A stretch of DNA of 64,000 nt, from positions 372,001 to 436,000 of the forward strand of contig JAWKKG010000005.1 in the NCBI GenBank assembly GCA_041393395.1, written 5' to 3'. Under the pieces are notes generated by a model. That model saw only the letters and a list, made by a program, of their open reading frames with translations, was not told the origin of the DNA and did no database searches. How positions within the stretch are numbered: the stretch's first letter is position 1; every line of letters starts with the position of its first letter. The translations under genes and the position numbers were made by a program. This stretch comes from JAGQIB01 sp041393395 (GTDB lineage: Bacteria > ARS69). This document shows positions 25,895 through 35,400 of this stretch, piece by piece.

Positions 25895-28498
25895 CTACCG
25901 CATCACGGTGACCCGACGGACCTCGCGCTCCCCGCTCGCGGACGTGAGGCGCACGAAGTAGATGCCGGCCGCCACGGCGGAACCCGCGTCGTCGCGACCG
26001 TCCCAGGTCGCGGTGCGGACCTCGTCGCCGAAGCGACCTTCGACCAGGCGACGCACGCGACGACCGGCCAGATCGTAGATCGCGATCTCCGCCTGTCCCG
26101 GGCCACGATGGAGCTGGAACGCCACGGTGGTGCGTCCGCCCCGCGCCGGATTCGGCCGGATCTCCAGCGGACGCGCGAGCCGCGCGACCGAGATGCCATC
26201 CTCCGGCGCATCCACCGGCGACACGATCACGACGTACAGCGTGTTCCCGTCCGCGACCGCCACCGCGGTGAGTCCGCCCGGGAAGCCGATCGCGTCGAAG
26301 CCGCTGAACGTGGCGTCCTGGATGCCCGCGGCGGTGAGCACCGCGAACGAGTCTCCGAGTGCGGGCACGAAGCCGTTCACGAGCGCGACCTCCACCGTGC
26401 CGCGCAGATCGGCGTCACCGGACACGGCGAGGACGTCGTGCTCGGCGCCGGGCGTGTAGCCGCCGAGCTCCAGGGCGAGCGTCGCGCCGCTCTCCTGCGT
26501 GTAGTCGCCGGTGATCGTGAGCGTGCCCGGCGACGCGCCCGGCGCCACGCGGCCCGCCGTGCTCCTCACGTCGCCACTCACCGTGCCCGTGCCGGCGAGC
26601 GTGCCGGCGCGAAGATCGAGCTCAGTCGTGCCGATGAGGTTCAGCACGCCGTCCACCGTGGTCACGCCGCCCGTCTGCACGAAGTCGTAGCCGTTCTGAC
26701 GCTCGGCCGTGCTGCCGCTTTCGACCACGAACGTGCCGGACGTCTCGAACGGCCGCGCGATCAGCAGCTTGCCCGTGCCGTTCACGCGGATCTCTCCCTC
26801 GTTCAGCGTTCCACCCGCCACGCTCGGCTGCAGGGAGAGGCCCACCGCGCCGTCCGAGAGGATCGTGCCGCGGTTCACGAGCGGCGTCTGGTTGAAGCCG
26901 AGCGAGAGCGAGCCCGCGATCGTGCAGCTCTCGTTCGTGATGCCGAGCGGACCGTCGAAGCGGTTGCCGGACACGTCGTCGAAGCGGATCGTGCCGCCGC
27001 CGGTCAGGGTGACGAGCTCCGTCACCACACCGATGCGCACGTTGCCGCCGATCGCGGCGTGAATCGTGCCCGTCACGTCGATCGCGCCGATCAGGTTCAG
27101 GCTCGAACCGTTCGGCACCTCGAGAACGCCGTCGATCGCGAGATCGCGCAGGGAGCTCGTGGAGCTCACGGTCCGGAGCACGCCGGAGCCGGAGGACTGC
27201 AGCGTGCCGCCCCGGAGATTCGCGCCCGCGGAGATCTCCACGAGAGAGGCATCCTGCGCCTCGATCAGGCCGCCGGTGTTGTCGTACTCGCCGTGCGCGA
27301 TGCGGAGCGTCCCGCCGCCGATCGCGCGCATGGTGCCGGAGTTCGTCGAGGGGGTCGTCCCGCCGACGTCCAGCACGAGCGGGTTCGTCGCGTACGGCGC
27401 CTCCACGATCCCCTGATTGTGGAACGTGGTCCGGTTGTTGCCGAGCGACATCGCGCCGCGGATCGTGTTGTCCACGTTCGTGATCGCATCGCCCGTCGTC
27501 AGCACGTCGATCCACTGGCCCGCGTTGTTCGCGGCCTCGATCAGTCCGCCGCCCGTCAGCGTGGTCGGGATGTCGCTTCGCATCCGGCCCACGACGCCGG
27601 GCGTGCCGATCCGGATCTCGCCGACGTTCACCACCGCGCCCTGCACGTCGTTCTGGCCTTCGAGCTGCAGCGTGCCGTCGATCGTCACGTCCTGCACGCC
27701 GGCGCCGTTGATGGCGCGGATCACACCGGTCCCCGACGTCGCGAGGGTACCGCCGTCGATCTGCGCGCTGGTGGCAAGCTGGACCTCGGAGGCGTCGAGC
27801 GCCTCGATCGTGCCGCCGGTGTTGGTGTAGGTCCCGGCACTCACGTTCATCGTCCCGCCGTCGGCGCGGATCGTACCGGAGTTCACCATGCCGGACGCGT
27901 TCGGCCAGATCCGGAACGGGTTGACGGGATTCGTGGCGGCCAGCGTGCCGGAATTGAAGAGAGGCGAGAATCCGGCACCGTAGTTCAGGCTGCCCGAGAT
28001 CGTGTTGTCGACGTTCGTGATCGAGCCCGCGCTGTTGATCGAGTACAGCCAGTTGCCGGGGCCGAAACCGAACGGGATGTCCGTGGACGTGACCTGGCCG
28101 CCGCCCTGGAACGTCACATCGCCCTTGCACTGGAGGCGCGCGCCGGTATCGCCGGCGATCTCGATCGTCCCCTGGTTGTCGATCGTGCCGCTCAGACTGT
28201 CCGAGGTGACGACGAAGTTGATGCCGTCGTCGAGGCGCACGACATTGTCGACGCCGATCGTGAGCTCCCCGACGGTATGGTTGTTGGCCGCGTACACGGT
28301 GACCCCCGGCGACTGATCGATAGTCGCCGTGTGGATCGGGTGGTTCGGAATGGTCGCGGGGTTCCAGGCCCCGGCGTTCGTCCAGAGGCCGCCGGCCGCC
28401 TGATCCCAGAAGATGTCGAGCTGGGCGGCCGGGGCGGCCGCCGCGGGGGCGAGAGCAAGGGCGAGCGTCAAGCAGGACGCGGTAAGCAAGCGGTTCAC
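25895..28498 (-). CDS. Large secreted beta-helix surface protein with FlgD-like C-terminal domain
   Basis: The 867-aa protein starts at GTG 28498 after CCGGAGA. It has a signal peptide (LALALAPAAAAPAAQ). Long glycine/threonine-rich strand repeats follow (NSGTIRADGGTMNVSAGTYTNTGG, GGTLRIAHGEYDNTGG), as in autotransporter-associated right-handed beta-helices (GTLAGTGTVSGDVRS, then APGASPGTLTITGDY). The last ~90 residues are the FlgD/Ig-like domain (IRPNPARGGRTTVAFQL...IYDLAGRRVRRL...WDGRDDAGSAVAAGIYFVRL), a probable secretion or anchoring signal. No barrel is present, so it is not a classical autotransporter. Confidence 0.8.
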   Translation of the reverse strand: MNRLLTASCLTLALALAPAAAAPAAQLDIFWDQAAGGLWTNAGAWNPATIPNHPIHTATIDQSPGVTVYAANNHTVGELTIGVDNVVRLDDGINFVVTSDSLSGTIDNQGTIEIAGDTGARLQCKGDVTFQGGGQVTSTDIPFGFGPGNWLYSINSAGSITNVDNTISGSLNYGAGFSPLFNSGTLAATNPVNPFRIWPNASGMVNSGTIRADGGTMNVSAGTYTNTGGTIEALDASEVQLATSAQIDGGTLATSGTGVIRAINGAGVQDVTIDGTLQLEGQNDVQGAVVNVGEIRIGTPGVVGRMRSDIPTTLTGGGLIEAANNAGQWIDVLTTGDAITNVDNTIRGAMSLGNNRTTFHNQGIVEAPYATNPLVLDVGGTTPSTNSGTMRAIGGGTLRIAHGEYDNTGGLIEAQDASLVEISAGANLRGGTLQSSGSGVLRTVSSTSSLRDLAIDGVLEVPNGSSLNLIGAIDVTGTIHAAIGGNVRIGVVTELVTLTGGGTIRFDDVSGNRFDGPLGITNESCTIAGSLSLGFNQTPLVNRGTILSDGAVGLSLQPSVAGGTLNEGEIRVNGTGKLLIARPFETSGTFVVESGSTAERQNGYDFVQTGGVTTVDGVLNLIGTTELDLRAGTLAGTGTVSGDVRSTAGRVAPGASPGTLTITGDYTQESGATLALELGGYTPGAEHDVLAVSGDADLRGTVEVALVNGFVPALGDSFAVLTAAGIQDATFSGFDAIGFPGGLTAVAVADGNTLYVVIVSPVDAPEDGISVARLARPLEIRPNPARGGRTTVAFQLHRGPGQAEIAIYDLAGRRVRRLVEGRFGDEVRTATWDGRDDAGSAVAAGIYFVRLTSASGEREVRRVTVMR

Positions 28499-28641
28499 GG
28501 GGATTTCTCCGGTGCGAGGTCGGGATCGAACCCGGCGGGGGCCGGGGGTCTCCTCCGGTCCGTCGTCCGGGGGCCGATCCGGTTCCCGGAAAAGTGCGCC
28601 CGGGAAGGGCGGGCGGGAGCCGCTCTCCGCGGCGGGCTCGA

Positions 28642-29301
28642 TCAGCCCTCGCGCTTCGCGCGCAGGAGGCGCCAGGGGGCGATCGGGGCCACGGCGAGGA
28701 ACGTCGCGATCCCGCGCCCCAGCTCGCGGTGAGGCTCGTACACGATCCGGAGCGAGGAGGCGACGCCGTCCGTCGCGAGCGTGACGTGCAGCAGCGCACA
28801 TGTGGTGGCGAGCGCGAGACCGCCGGCCACCACGTACGGATCGACCCCGGGATACCGGGGCGCGAGACGGGCGAGACGCGAGATGAGGAACCCCGCGATC
28901 AGCACCGCGGAACCGTACGTGGTGAGCGGAACCCATTCGCCGCCCGCGCCGAGACGGTGGAATCCGATCGTGCCGGCGATCAGGCCCGGGAGCAGGACCG
29001 CGGCCAGAGCGGCGAACATCACGAGCGGCCCGAGCACGAACACCACGAGCGGCAGACGGTGCGGAACTCGACGCGCGACGACTGCGGCTCGGCTCGCGAG
29101 ATCGCCGGGATCCCCGAGTTCCTCGACTGCCCGGGCCCGTGCTTCCTCCGCGCTCGTCCCCTCGGCCCGGAGATCCGCAACCCGCTGGGCGACGTGGTCC
29201 TCGAACTCGGTGAGCAGTGCCCGCGCGTAGTGTCGCGGCACGCGGCGCGCGGCGAGGGCATCGCGAAGTGCCGCCCAGTCGCTCGCGGGCGAGCCGTTCA
29301 C
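28642..29301 (-). CDS. Membrane protein paired with PadR regulator (permease-prefix/DUF1700-like)
   Basis: The 219-aa protein starts at GTG 29301, overlapping the padR stop (GTGA). The N-terminal ~70 residues (RVPRHYARALLTEFEDHVAQRV...GTSAEEARARAVEELGDP) match the cytosolic helical domain found next to PadR regulators. Four to five transmembrane segments follow (LPLVVFVLGPLVMFAALAAVLL, YGSAVLIAGFLISRL, VVAGGLALATTCALLHV). PadR/membrane-protein pairs of this kind are common regulatory units; the signal and target are unknown. Confidence 0.7.
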   Translation of the reverse strand: MNGSPASDWAALRDALAARRVPRHYARALLTEFEDHVAQRVADLRAEGTSAEEARARAVEELGDPGDLASRAAVVARRVPHRLPLVVFVLGPLVMFAALAAVLLPGLIAGTIGFHRLGAGGEWVPLTTYGSAVLIAGFLISRLARLAPRYPGVDPYVVAGGLALATTCALLHVTLATDGVASSLRIVYEPHRELGRGIATFLAVAPIAPWRLLRAKREG

Positions 29302-29621
29302 GCGAGGATCCGATCCATCGCCGCGACGACCCGTTGCCATTCGTCATGAAGCTGCTCGAGCTGCGTGCGCCCTTTCGCGGTGAGGCGGTAGTAGACGCGC
29401 GGACGTCCCTCGACCTTCGTGCGACGCGACGCGAGGTAGCCGCGGGCCGCGAGGTCGTGCAGGAGCGGATAGAGCTGCCCCTCCCTCATCTCGATCTCGC
29501 CGCTCGTGCGCTCGTGGATCGCCTGGGCGATCTCGTAGCCGTAGCGCTCGCCGGCATGCAGGCACCGCAACACGACGAGCTCGTTGACGCCGGTGGCGCG
29601 CCGGGTCTCGGACTTCAACAT
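29298..29621 (-). CDS. PadR-family transcriptional regulator
   Basis: The 107-aa protein has the PadR winged helix: LVVLRCLHAGERYGYEIAQAI, GEIEMREGQLYPLLHDLAARGYL and the wing GRPRVYYRLTAKG, then a short C-terminal dimerisation helix (subfamily s2 length). It starts at ATG 29621. It is coupled to the downstream membrane protein, and GGTAT/ATACC repeats lie upstream between it and the divergent hydrolase gene, so autoregulation and control of the hydrolase are plausible. Confidence 0.9.
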   Translation of the reverse strand: MLKSETRRATGVNELVVLRCLHAGERYGYEIAQAIHERTSGEIEMREGQLYPLLHDLAARGYLASRRTKVEGRPRVYYRLTAKGRTQLEQLHDEWQRVVAAMDRILA

Positions 29622-29638
29622 CGGCGGACTCCCACCCC

Positions 29639-29690
29639 TTGCATACCTTTTCGAACGAGGTATAATACCCCGGTCACGGAGGTATGATCC
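29639..29690. promoter_or_regulatory. Divergent promoter region with palindrome, likely PadR operator
   Basis: On the plus strand TTGCAT (29639-29644) and TATAAT (29661-29666), 16 nt apart, form a near-consensus sigma-70 promoter pointing to the hydrolase gene. The -10 box lies inside the palindrome GGTATAATACC (29659-29669). Further half-sites ATACC (29643-29647) and GGTAT (29681-29685) flank it. On the minus strand the same palindrome offers TATTAT as a -10 for padR. Overlap of operator and promoter suggests repression. Confidence 0.6.
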
Positions 29691-29801
29691 CTCGCGGCGC
29701 CAACGCGAGTCAAGCGGGCCAGGGCCTGCGTCGCGCGCCGGCACCGGGCGCCGGCCTCCGTTCTCGATCCCGGCCCTCCCCTCCGCGGGAAGGAACCCGA
29801 A

Positions 29802-30581
29802 GTGAAGAGCATCGCCACGCTGCTCCTGTCTCTCGGCCTCGCCGGTTGCGCGGGACCGCACGTCGACCCGAACGCCCGACCGGAGGACTTCTATCACTGG
29901 CGGCCGACGTCCGCGGCGGTCCCCTGCGGCTGGGCGGTGCTGCTGCCGGGATCGACCGGGCTCGATCTGTTCGGCGACACGACGCACTACTTCGTCGCCG
30001 CGGATTCCCTGAACGCGTGGGGATACGATGCGCTCGTCGTGGACTACAAGCCCGCCTACTTCGCGTCCGCGGATGCGCCGGACGTGCCCACCGGAGAGAA
30101 GATCGCGTGGGTCACCCGCCAGGCGATCGCGTGGATGGAGCGCACCCATCCGGCGACGCAAACCCGCGACGGTCGGATCGTGGCGTGGTCGCTCGGCGCC
30201 GAAGGAGCGATCCGTCTCGTGAATGATGCCGAAACGTCACGCGCGCTGCGGCTCCGCTCCGTCGCGCTGTTCTATCCCTCGAATCAGAAGAAGCTCGCGC
30301 TCACGAACCACGTCCCGGTGCTCGTCCTCACCGGCGACGCAGACGACGTGACGCGACTCGACGACGTACGCACGCTCGCCGCGAGCCGCCCCGAGAGCGC
30401 ACCGTCGGTCGAGCTGGTCGTGATGCCGGGAGCGCGCCACGGATTCGACATCGCGAGCCTGCGGGAGAAGAAGACGATCCGGATGCTCCCGCTGTTCGGT
30501 CCGAAGGCCACACTCCAGTACGACGCCGCGGCGGCCGCCCGCGCGTGGAGCGAGCTCCACGGCTGGGCGGCCTGCGATTGA
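29802..30581 (+). CDS. Alpha/beta-hydrolase lipoprotein (dienelactone-hydrolase-like)
   Basis: The 259-aa protein has a lipoprotein signal (LLLSLGLAGCAG). Alpha/beta-hydrolase landmarks are an early glycine-rich oxyanion strand (AVLLPGSTGLDLF), the nucleophile elbow AWSLGAEG with Ser, the acid strand VLVLTGDADDVT and the late His in ARHGFD, consistent with a Ser-Asp-His triad. Family members cleave ester or lactone bonds; this one would be membrane-anchored in the periplasm. Start GTG 29802 follows GAAGGAA. The gene is divergent from padR. Confidence 0.75.
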   Translation: MKSIATLLLSLGLAGCAGPHVDPNARPEDFYHWRPTSAAVPCGWAVLLPGSTGLDLFGDTTHYFVAADSLNAWGYDALVVDYKPAYFASADAPDVPTGEKIAWVTRQAIAWMERTHPATQTRDGRIVAWSLGAEGAIRLVNDAETSRALRLRSVALFYPSNQKKLALTNHVPVLVLTGDADDVTRLDDVRTLAASRPESAPSVELVVMPGARHGFDIASLREKKTIRMLPLFGPKATLQYDAAAAARAWSELHGWAACD

Positions 30582-30593
30582 GTCGGCCGTCGA

Positions 30594-31166
30594 CTAGCGC
30601 GCCATCACGACGATCTTCCGGTGCGCGCGCTGCTCGCCCGCGTCCACGCGCAGGAAGTACATCCCCGACGAAACCACGCGGCCCGAGCGATCGCGTCGGT
30701 CCCACGTGCGCGCGTGACGGCCCGCGGGTAGGCGCTCGTCGACGAGGACGCGCACCAGCCGCCCTCCCACGTCGTAGATCGTGGCCCGCACGGCGTCCGG
30801 AGCGGGCAGATCGAAGGCGACGATCGTCGACGTCGCCACGGGATTCGGGCGCGGCGGAAGCAAGCGGAACGTGCCGAGCGACTCGGGCGCAACGTCCCCC
30901 GCTTCCTCGACGCCGACCGCGGAGACGGTCCCGCCGAACCAGAACCCGCCCGCCAGAACGAACGTCGATCCCGAGAGCACCCCGGCGTCCGGCTGGCCGA
31001 TCGTTCCGTGCAGAGCGAACGTGCCGCCGGCGGATTGCCCGCCGCCGCCGTCGATGGTGAACGCGCGCAGGACGAACTGCGCGGACACGGTGGCGGGCGC
31101 GGCACACAGCAGCGCCGCAGTCAGCAGCGACCCGATGACGCGGACTCCCGCGCGATGCGTGGCCAT
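30594..31166 (-). CDS. Small secreted protein with FlgD-like C-terminal domain
   Basis: The 190-aa protein has a signal peptide (LLTAALLCAAPATVSAQ). A short extracellular part (TIDGGGGQSAGGTFALHGTIG, then LAGGFWFGG) is followed by the FlgD/Ig-like domain: RPNPVATSTIVAFDLPAP, IYDVGGRLVRVLVDE, RTWDRRDRSGRVVSSGMYFLRV. It lies 2 nt downstream of the tail-fibre-like gene at 31169 and is probably co-transcribed with it. The two likely form a surface structure. Confidence 0.75.
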   Translation of the reverse strand: MATHRAGVRVIGSLLTAALLCAAPATVSAQFVLRAFTIDGGGGQSAGGTFALHGTIGQPDAGVLSGSTFVLAGGFWFGGTVSAVGVEEAGDVAPESLGTFRLLPPRPNPVATSTIVAFDLPAPDAVRATIYDVGGRLVRVLVDERLPAGRHARTWDRRDRSGRVVSSGMYFLRVDAGEQRAHRKIVVMAR

Positions 31167-31168
31167 GG

Positions 31169-32251
31169 CTACCGCGGCCCGATCGCGCAGAAGTCGAAGT
31201 CCGTGTCGGTGGCGGTCGTCTGGGTGAGCTGCCCGGTGACGTTCACGCCACCCGTATCGCTGTTGGACGCATACACCCAGCGCAATGCGGCGCCGGCCGG
31301 ACGCCGGGCCGAGACGGTGACGGAGGCCGCTCCGGCAAACGGCGTCGTGTACGTGATCCGGTAGAAGCCCTGTCCCGGAATGACGTTCTGAACGGTGAAC
31401 CCCGAACCGGCCAGGATCACGCCGTCGCCGCGCACGGTGCCGCGGATGATGCGCAGGTTCTCGGTGCCGCCCGGCGCGAAGTACTGCCCGGACGGCCCGA
31501 GCCGGACGTCGCCGCGGACGTCGAGCTTCGCGGCGGGCGCCGTGGTGCCGATTCCCATGAAGCCGGTGGTCTGCACGATGAAGTTCTTGTTCCCCCCGCC
31601 CCCGACGCTCTCGAGCTTGAGCGCCGCCGCGACCCCCGCGCCCTCTTGCCGGAAGACCCAGGAGCGCTCGCTCGCGAGCCAGAGCAGGTCGGCCTGATCG
31701 CCCAGGCTCTCCACGAGCATCGGCCCCCCGCGAACATCCAGCCGCGCGGTGGGTGCGGTGGTTCCCATACCCACGTTGCCGGCGTTGTCCACGAAGACGG
31801 CATTCGCGGGCGAACCGTCCGGGGCGTCGAGCGCGAACGCGGAGCCGGCATGACCCGCCCGGGGAGTGGACGTGATCCGCTGGCGCGGCGTCAGGAGCTC
31901 GAGGCCGGTTCCGTCGCCGCAGGTGAGGCCCGTGTCCGCGCGCACCGCGATCTCGAGGTACCGGTCCGCCGAGGTCGCGAACTGCGGGCCGAAGTCGAGC
32001 TGCACCGTGAACACGCCGTCGGTGACTTCCACGTCGTCGATGCACTGGGTCAGCCCGATCTGCGTGCCCCCCACCTCGGCGTCGTACAGCCAGAAGACGA
32101 TGTCGTGGAGACCCGCGGCCGGCACGGCGCCGTCGTCGAGTCTCCCCTGGTAGGTGAATGAGGTGTCCTGCGCGCCGGCCGGGCTCGTGAGCGCCGAAAG
32201 GGCCAGCAATGCCAGGATGAGGAGCGAACGGCTCCGGACCGCGTGGTTCAT
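31169..32251 (-). CDS. Secreted tail-fibre-like surface protein
   Basis: The 360-aa protein has a signal peptide (LLILALLALSALTSPAGAQ), an N-terminal domain starting TSFTYQGRLDDG, common at the start of surface proteins in FCB and delta-type bacteria, and two copies of a fibre motif (VGMGTTAPTARLDVRGG and MGIGTTAPAAKLDVRGDV). It has no peptidase S74 domain and no FlgD-like end of its own; the adjacent 30594-31166 gene supplies one. A role in the cell surface or appendage is likely. Confidence 0.7.
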   Translation of the reverse strand: MNHAVRSRSLLILALLALSALTSPAGAQDTSFTYQGRLDDGAVPAAGLHDIVFWLYDAEVGGTQIGLTQCIDDVEVTDGVFTVQLDFGPQFATSADRYLEIAVRADTGLTCGDGTGLELLTPRQRITSTPRAGHAGSAFALDAPDGSPANAVFVDNAGNVGMGTTAPTARLDVRGGPMLVESLGDQADLLWLASERSWVFRQEGAGVAAALKLESVGGGGNKNFIVQTTGFMGIGTTAPAAKLDVRGDVRLGPSGQYFAPGGTENLRIIRGTVRGDGVILAGSGFTVQNVIPGQGFYRITYTTPFAGAASVTVSARRPAGAALRWVYASNSDTGGVNVTGQLTQTTATDTDFDFCAIGPR

Positions 32252-32333
32252 CGAGGGACTCCGTGGGCTGGGTTGCCGAACGGTCCCTGGGAAGCCAGGG
32301 CGCCGATGGGCGGTCCTGGCCGCGGTCTCGTCC

Positions 32334-32371
32334 GGGGTGCGGTGGCCGCCTCGCGCGGCCGTCCGCACCCC
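32334..32371 (-). terminator. Hairpin after the FG-GAP giant gene
   Basis: GGGGTGCGG and CCGCACCCC form a 9-bp outer stem, with an inner GGCCG/CGGCC stem, between the minus-strand genes at 32420-35851 and 31169-32251. It probably ends transcription of the former. Confidence 0.55.
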
Positions 32372-32419
32372 TCATGCGACGAATCGTCCCGGCGCATGAC
32401 ACGCCGGCCGGCCCTAAGA

Positions 32420-35400
32420 CTACCGCAGAACGACCAGCCGCGTGGCCTCGCGTCGGCCGTCCGCCTCCGCCACCGCGAAGTAGACCCCCGCCGCGACGCG
32501 CCGGCCGAGCGTGTCCGTGCCGTCCCAGGAGACCGTGTGCGTGCCGGCAGGCTGCAGGCCTGACAGGAGGCGCGCCACGCGTCGGCCCGACACGTCGACG
32601 ACGGAGAGGTCCACGTTGCCGCGGCGCGCGATCTCGAACTCGATCGTGGTCGCGGTGCGGAACGGAATCGGATGACTGGCGAGTGCGAGCGTGCCGGCCG
32701 GACGCGGCCCGAACTCGGGCACGGCCACGATCGTGGAGAGTCCCGTGCGGAAGTCGTGCTCGCCGATCGCGTTGCCGGTGTCGCCGAACCACGGTGCGGT
32801 GAAGTACGGGTGATCGGAGACGTGACGCGCGCGCCAGCGATAGCCCTCGTCGAGACTGAGCCCGCCCGCGATCTGGAAGAGACTCACCGCACTGCCGTTC
32901 GGGCCGGGCGCCCCGGTGTTCGCGAACGCGGACACGAACGTGCCGGTGCCGTCGAACGGAACGCCCCATCGCTTGATCTCGACCTCGAGGGCGACGTCGT
33001 CGCGACCGAGCGGCGAGCGGCCGAGTGATTCCACGGCGACCTCGCTCGTCCCGTCACCGAAACCGAGGAGGCCGATCGCGCGGGACTGATCCGAGAGCAC
33101 GAGCTGGCCGGCGCGATCGAGGCCGGGCGCGAGTTCGTGGAGGATGACGCCGGTGCCGTTGCCGATCCACACGAACGCCCGTCCCTCGTGCACGAGCGGA
33201 TCCTCGAAGCCGGGCGCGCCGGAGAGGATGTCCGGGAAGCCGTCGCCGTTCACGTCGTCGCGGGTGGCGACGGCGAGGCCGTGCCACGCGAGCGGCGAGT
33301 TGCCGTCGGCGCCCCAGTAGAACGCGAACGGATCGGTCTGGTACACGAGCACCTGGCCCTCTTCCGTCTGGCCGTTCCACACGTACGGCTGGCTCGTGAC
33401 GAGCTCGTCGCGTCCGTCGAGATCGAAGTCCGCGGCGGCGACCACGGTGCCCATGCGCCCGTCCACCTGCTGGCCCGTGCGCGTGATCCACGCCGCGGCA
33501 TTCAGATTCGTGCCGTCGGAGAGGAAGACCTCCGTCTTGCCGCCGTTCGTGAACCCGGCACCGTCGAAGCCCGGAGTGCCGATGGCCGCATCCGCGATGC
33601 CGTCGCCGTCGTAGTCGCCGCCGCACACCGCGTACCCGAACGCGGACTCCGCGGGGCCGAACAGCTTCCACACGGGAATCGCGTCGAGACCGGAATCGTT
33701 GCCGAGGAAGACCCACGCGCCGCCCTGCGTCGCCGCATCCGGCGTGTAGAACGGGCCGCCCACGATGACGTCGCCGAAGCCGTCGTGATTGATGTCGCCG
33801 AGGCCCGCGACGTCGAATCCGACCTGCGCATCCTCCAGGTCGCCGGTGAACGTCCAGCAGGGCGTGGCGGCGAGACCGCCGGGACCGCCGAGGAAGCAGT
33901 ACGCGCGGCCGCGCGCTTCGAAGCCCGGGGAACCGACGAGCGCGTCGGCGTAGCCGTCGTTGTTCACGTCGCCGGCCCAGGCGACGGAGTGGCCGTAGAG
34001 CGCGGCGTCGCTCTCGCCGGACGTGGTCCAGGCGGGAGTCAGCCCGAGGCCGGTCGCGCTGCCGAGGAAGAGGTGCGCGGCGCCGGACACGTTGCCGCCG
34101 AGGTCCATCGCGCCTTCCACGCCCACGAGGAGATCGTCGAAGCCGTCGCCGTTCACGTCGTGCACGTTCGCGACGTCGGAGCCGAAGCGGTCGCCGGCCG
34201 CGGCGCCGTCGAACATCAGCGAGGGTGTCGTGGCGGGGAGACCCGGGCGCCCCGGATAGATCCACACGCGACCGGCGTCGGCGAGACCGGAGACGTCGAA
34301 GTCCGCCGCCCCCACGACCTGTTCCGCGAAGCCGTCGGCGTCGAAGTCGCCCAGCGCGAGGGCGGATCCGTAGAGCGCGTTCTCCTGGTCGCCCTGCGTC
34401 TGCGTGGCGAAGTAGCCCGGGGCGTCCGGTCCGCCGTGCCAGATCGCCACGCGGCCTTCGTCGAAGAACGTGCCGCCGTCTTCCCACGCGGGGGCGCCGG
34501 CGATGACGTCCGCGTAGCCGTCGCCGTTGACGTCGCCGGCGGTGCAGAGGCCGCGCCCGAGCAGCGCCGGTGCCGCCTCGCCGTCCGCGGTCCAGATCGG
34601 ATTCGCGTCGAGCGTGAAGCCGTCGCCGTAGAACGCGTACAGGCGACCCTCCGCGGTCTGACCCGCGGTGAGGTTCGGCGCGGCGCAGAGGAAGTCGCCG
34701 TAGCCGTCGCCGTTGATGTCGCCGCCGAAGGACACGGACGCGCCGAGCTCCGCGTTCTTCACGTTCGACTCGTACTCCCACACGGGCGCGTTGAACGTGC
34801 CGCCGAGGTTTCCGAGGTACACGTACACGCGGCCCTCGCGGTAGTCGTCCGTGCTGTCGGTCGGTGCGCCGACCGCGAAGTCGGAGAAGCCGTCGCCGTT
34901 GATGTCGCCCACGGTGGAGACCGCGGCGCCGAACGCGCTGAGTCCCACGAACGTCGGCGAGGTGAGCGAGCCGGCGAGCGTCGGCAGGCCGGCGCCGCCG
35001 AGCATCACGTACACGCGCGCGGAGGTGCGCGCGCCGATGAGGAAGTCGTCGAAGCCGTCGGCGTTCACGTCGCCGGCGGTCGCGACGTCGGAGCCGAGTC
35101 CGGTGCCGGCGATGCCGGTCTGCGACCAGAGCAGGGTCGGCACGTGCGTGGCGTTGCCGAGGAACAGCCAGACCTTGCCGCCATTGCCGGACACGCCGGT
35201 CGCGCCCACGACGAAGTCGTCGTAGCCGTCGGCGTTCACGTCGCCGGCGTACGCGGCGCACTTGAGCAGGGCCGAGATCTCGTCCGTTTCGAAGCGCCAG
35301 AACGTCGTCTCGTCCACGCCGGTCGGGCTGCCGAACAGGAGGTCCACGCGCCCTTCGCCCGCCTGGCCGTTCGACCAGCCCGGCGTGCAGATGAGAACGT

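Noticed and set aside
26108..28732. 874-codon plus-strand open frame
   Set aside because: It is antisense to the FlgD-domain beta-helix gene with low-complexity composition and no start context.
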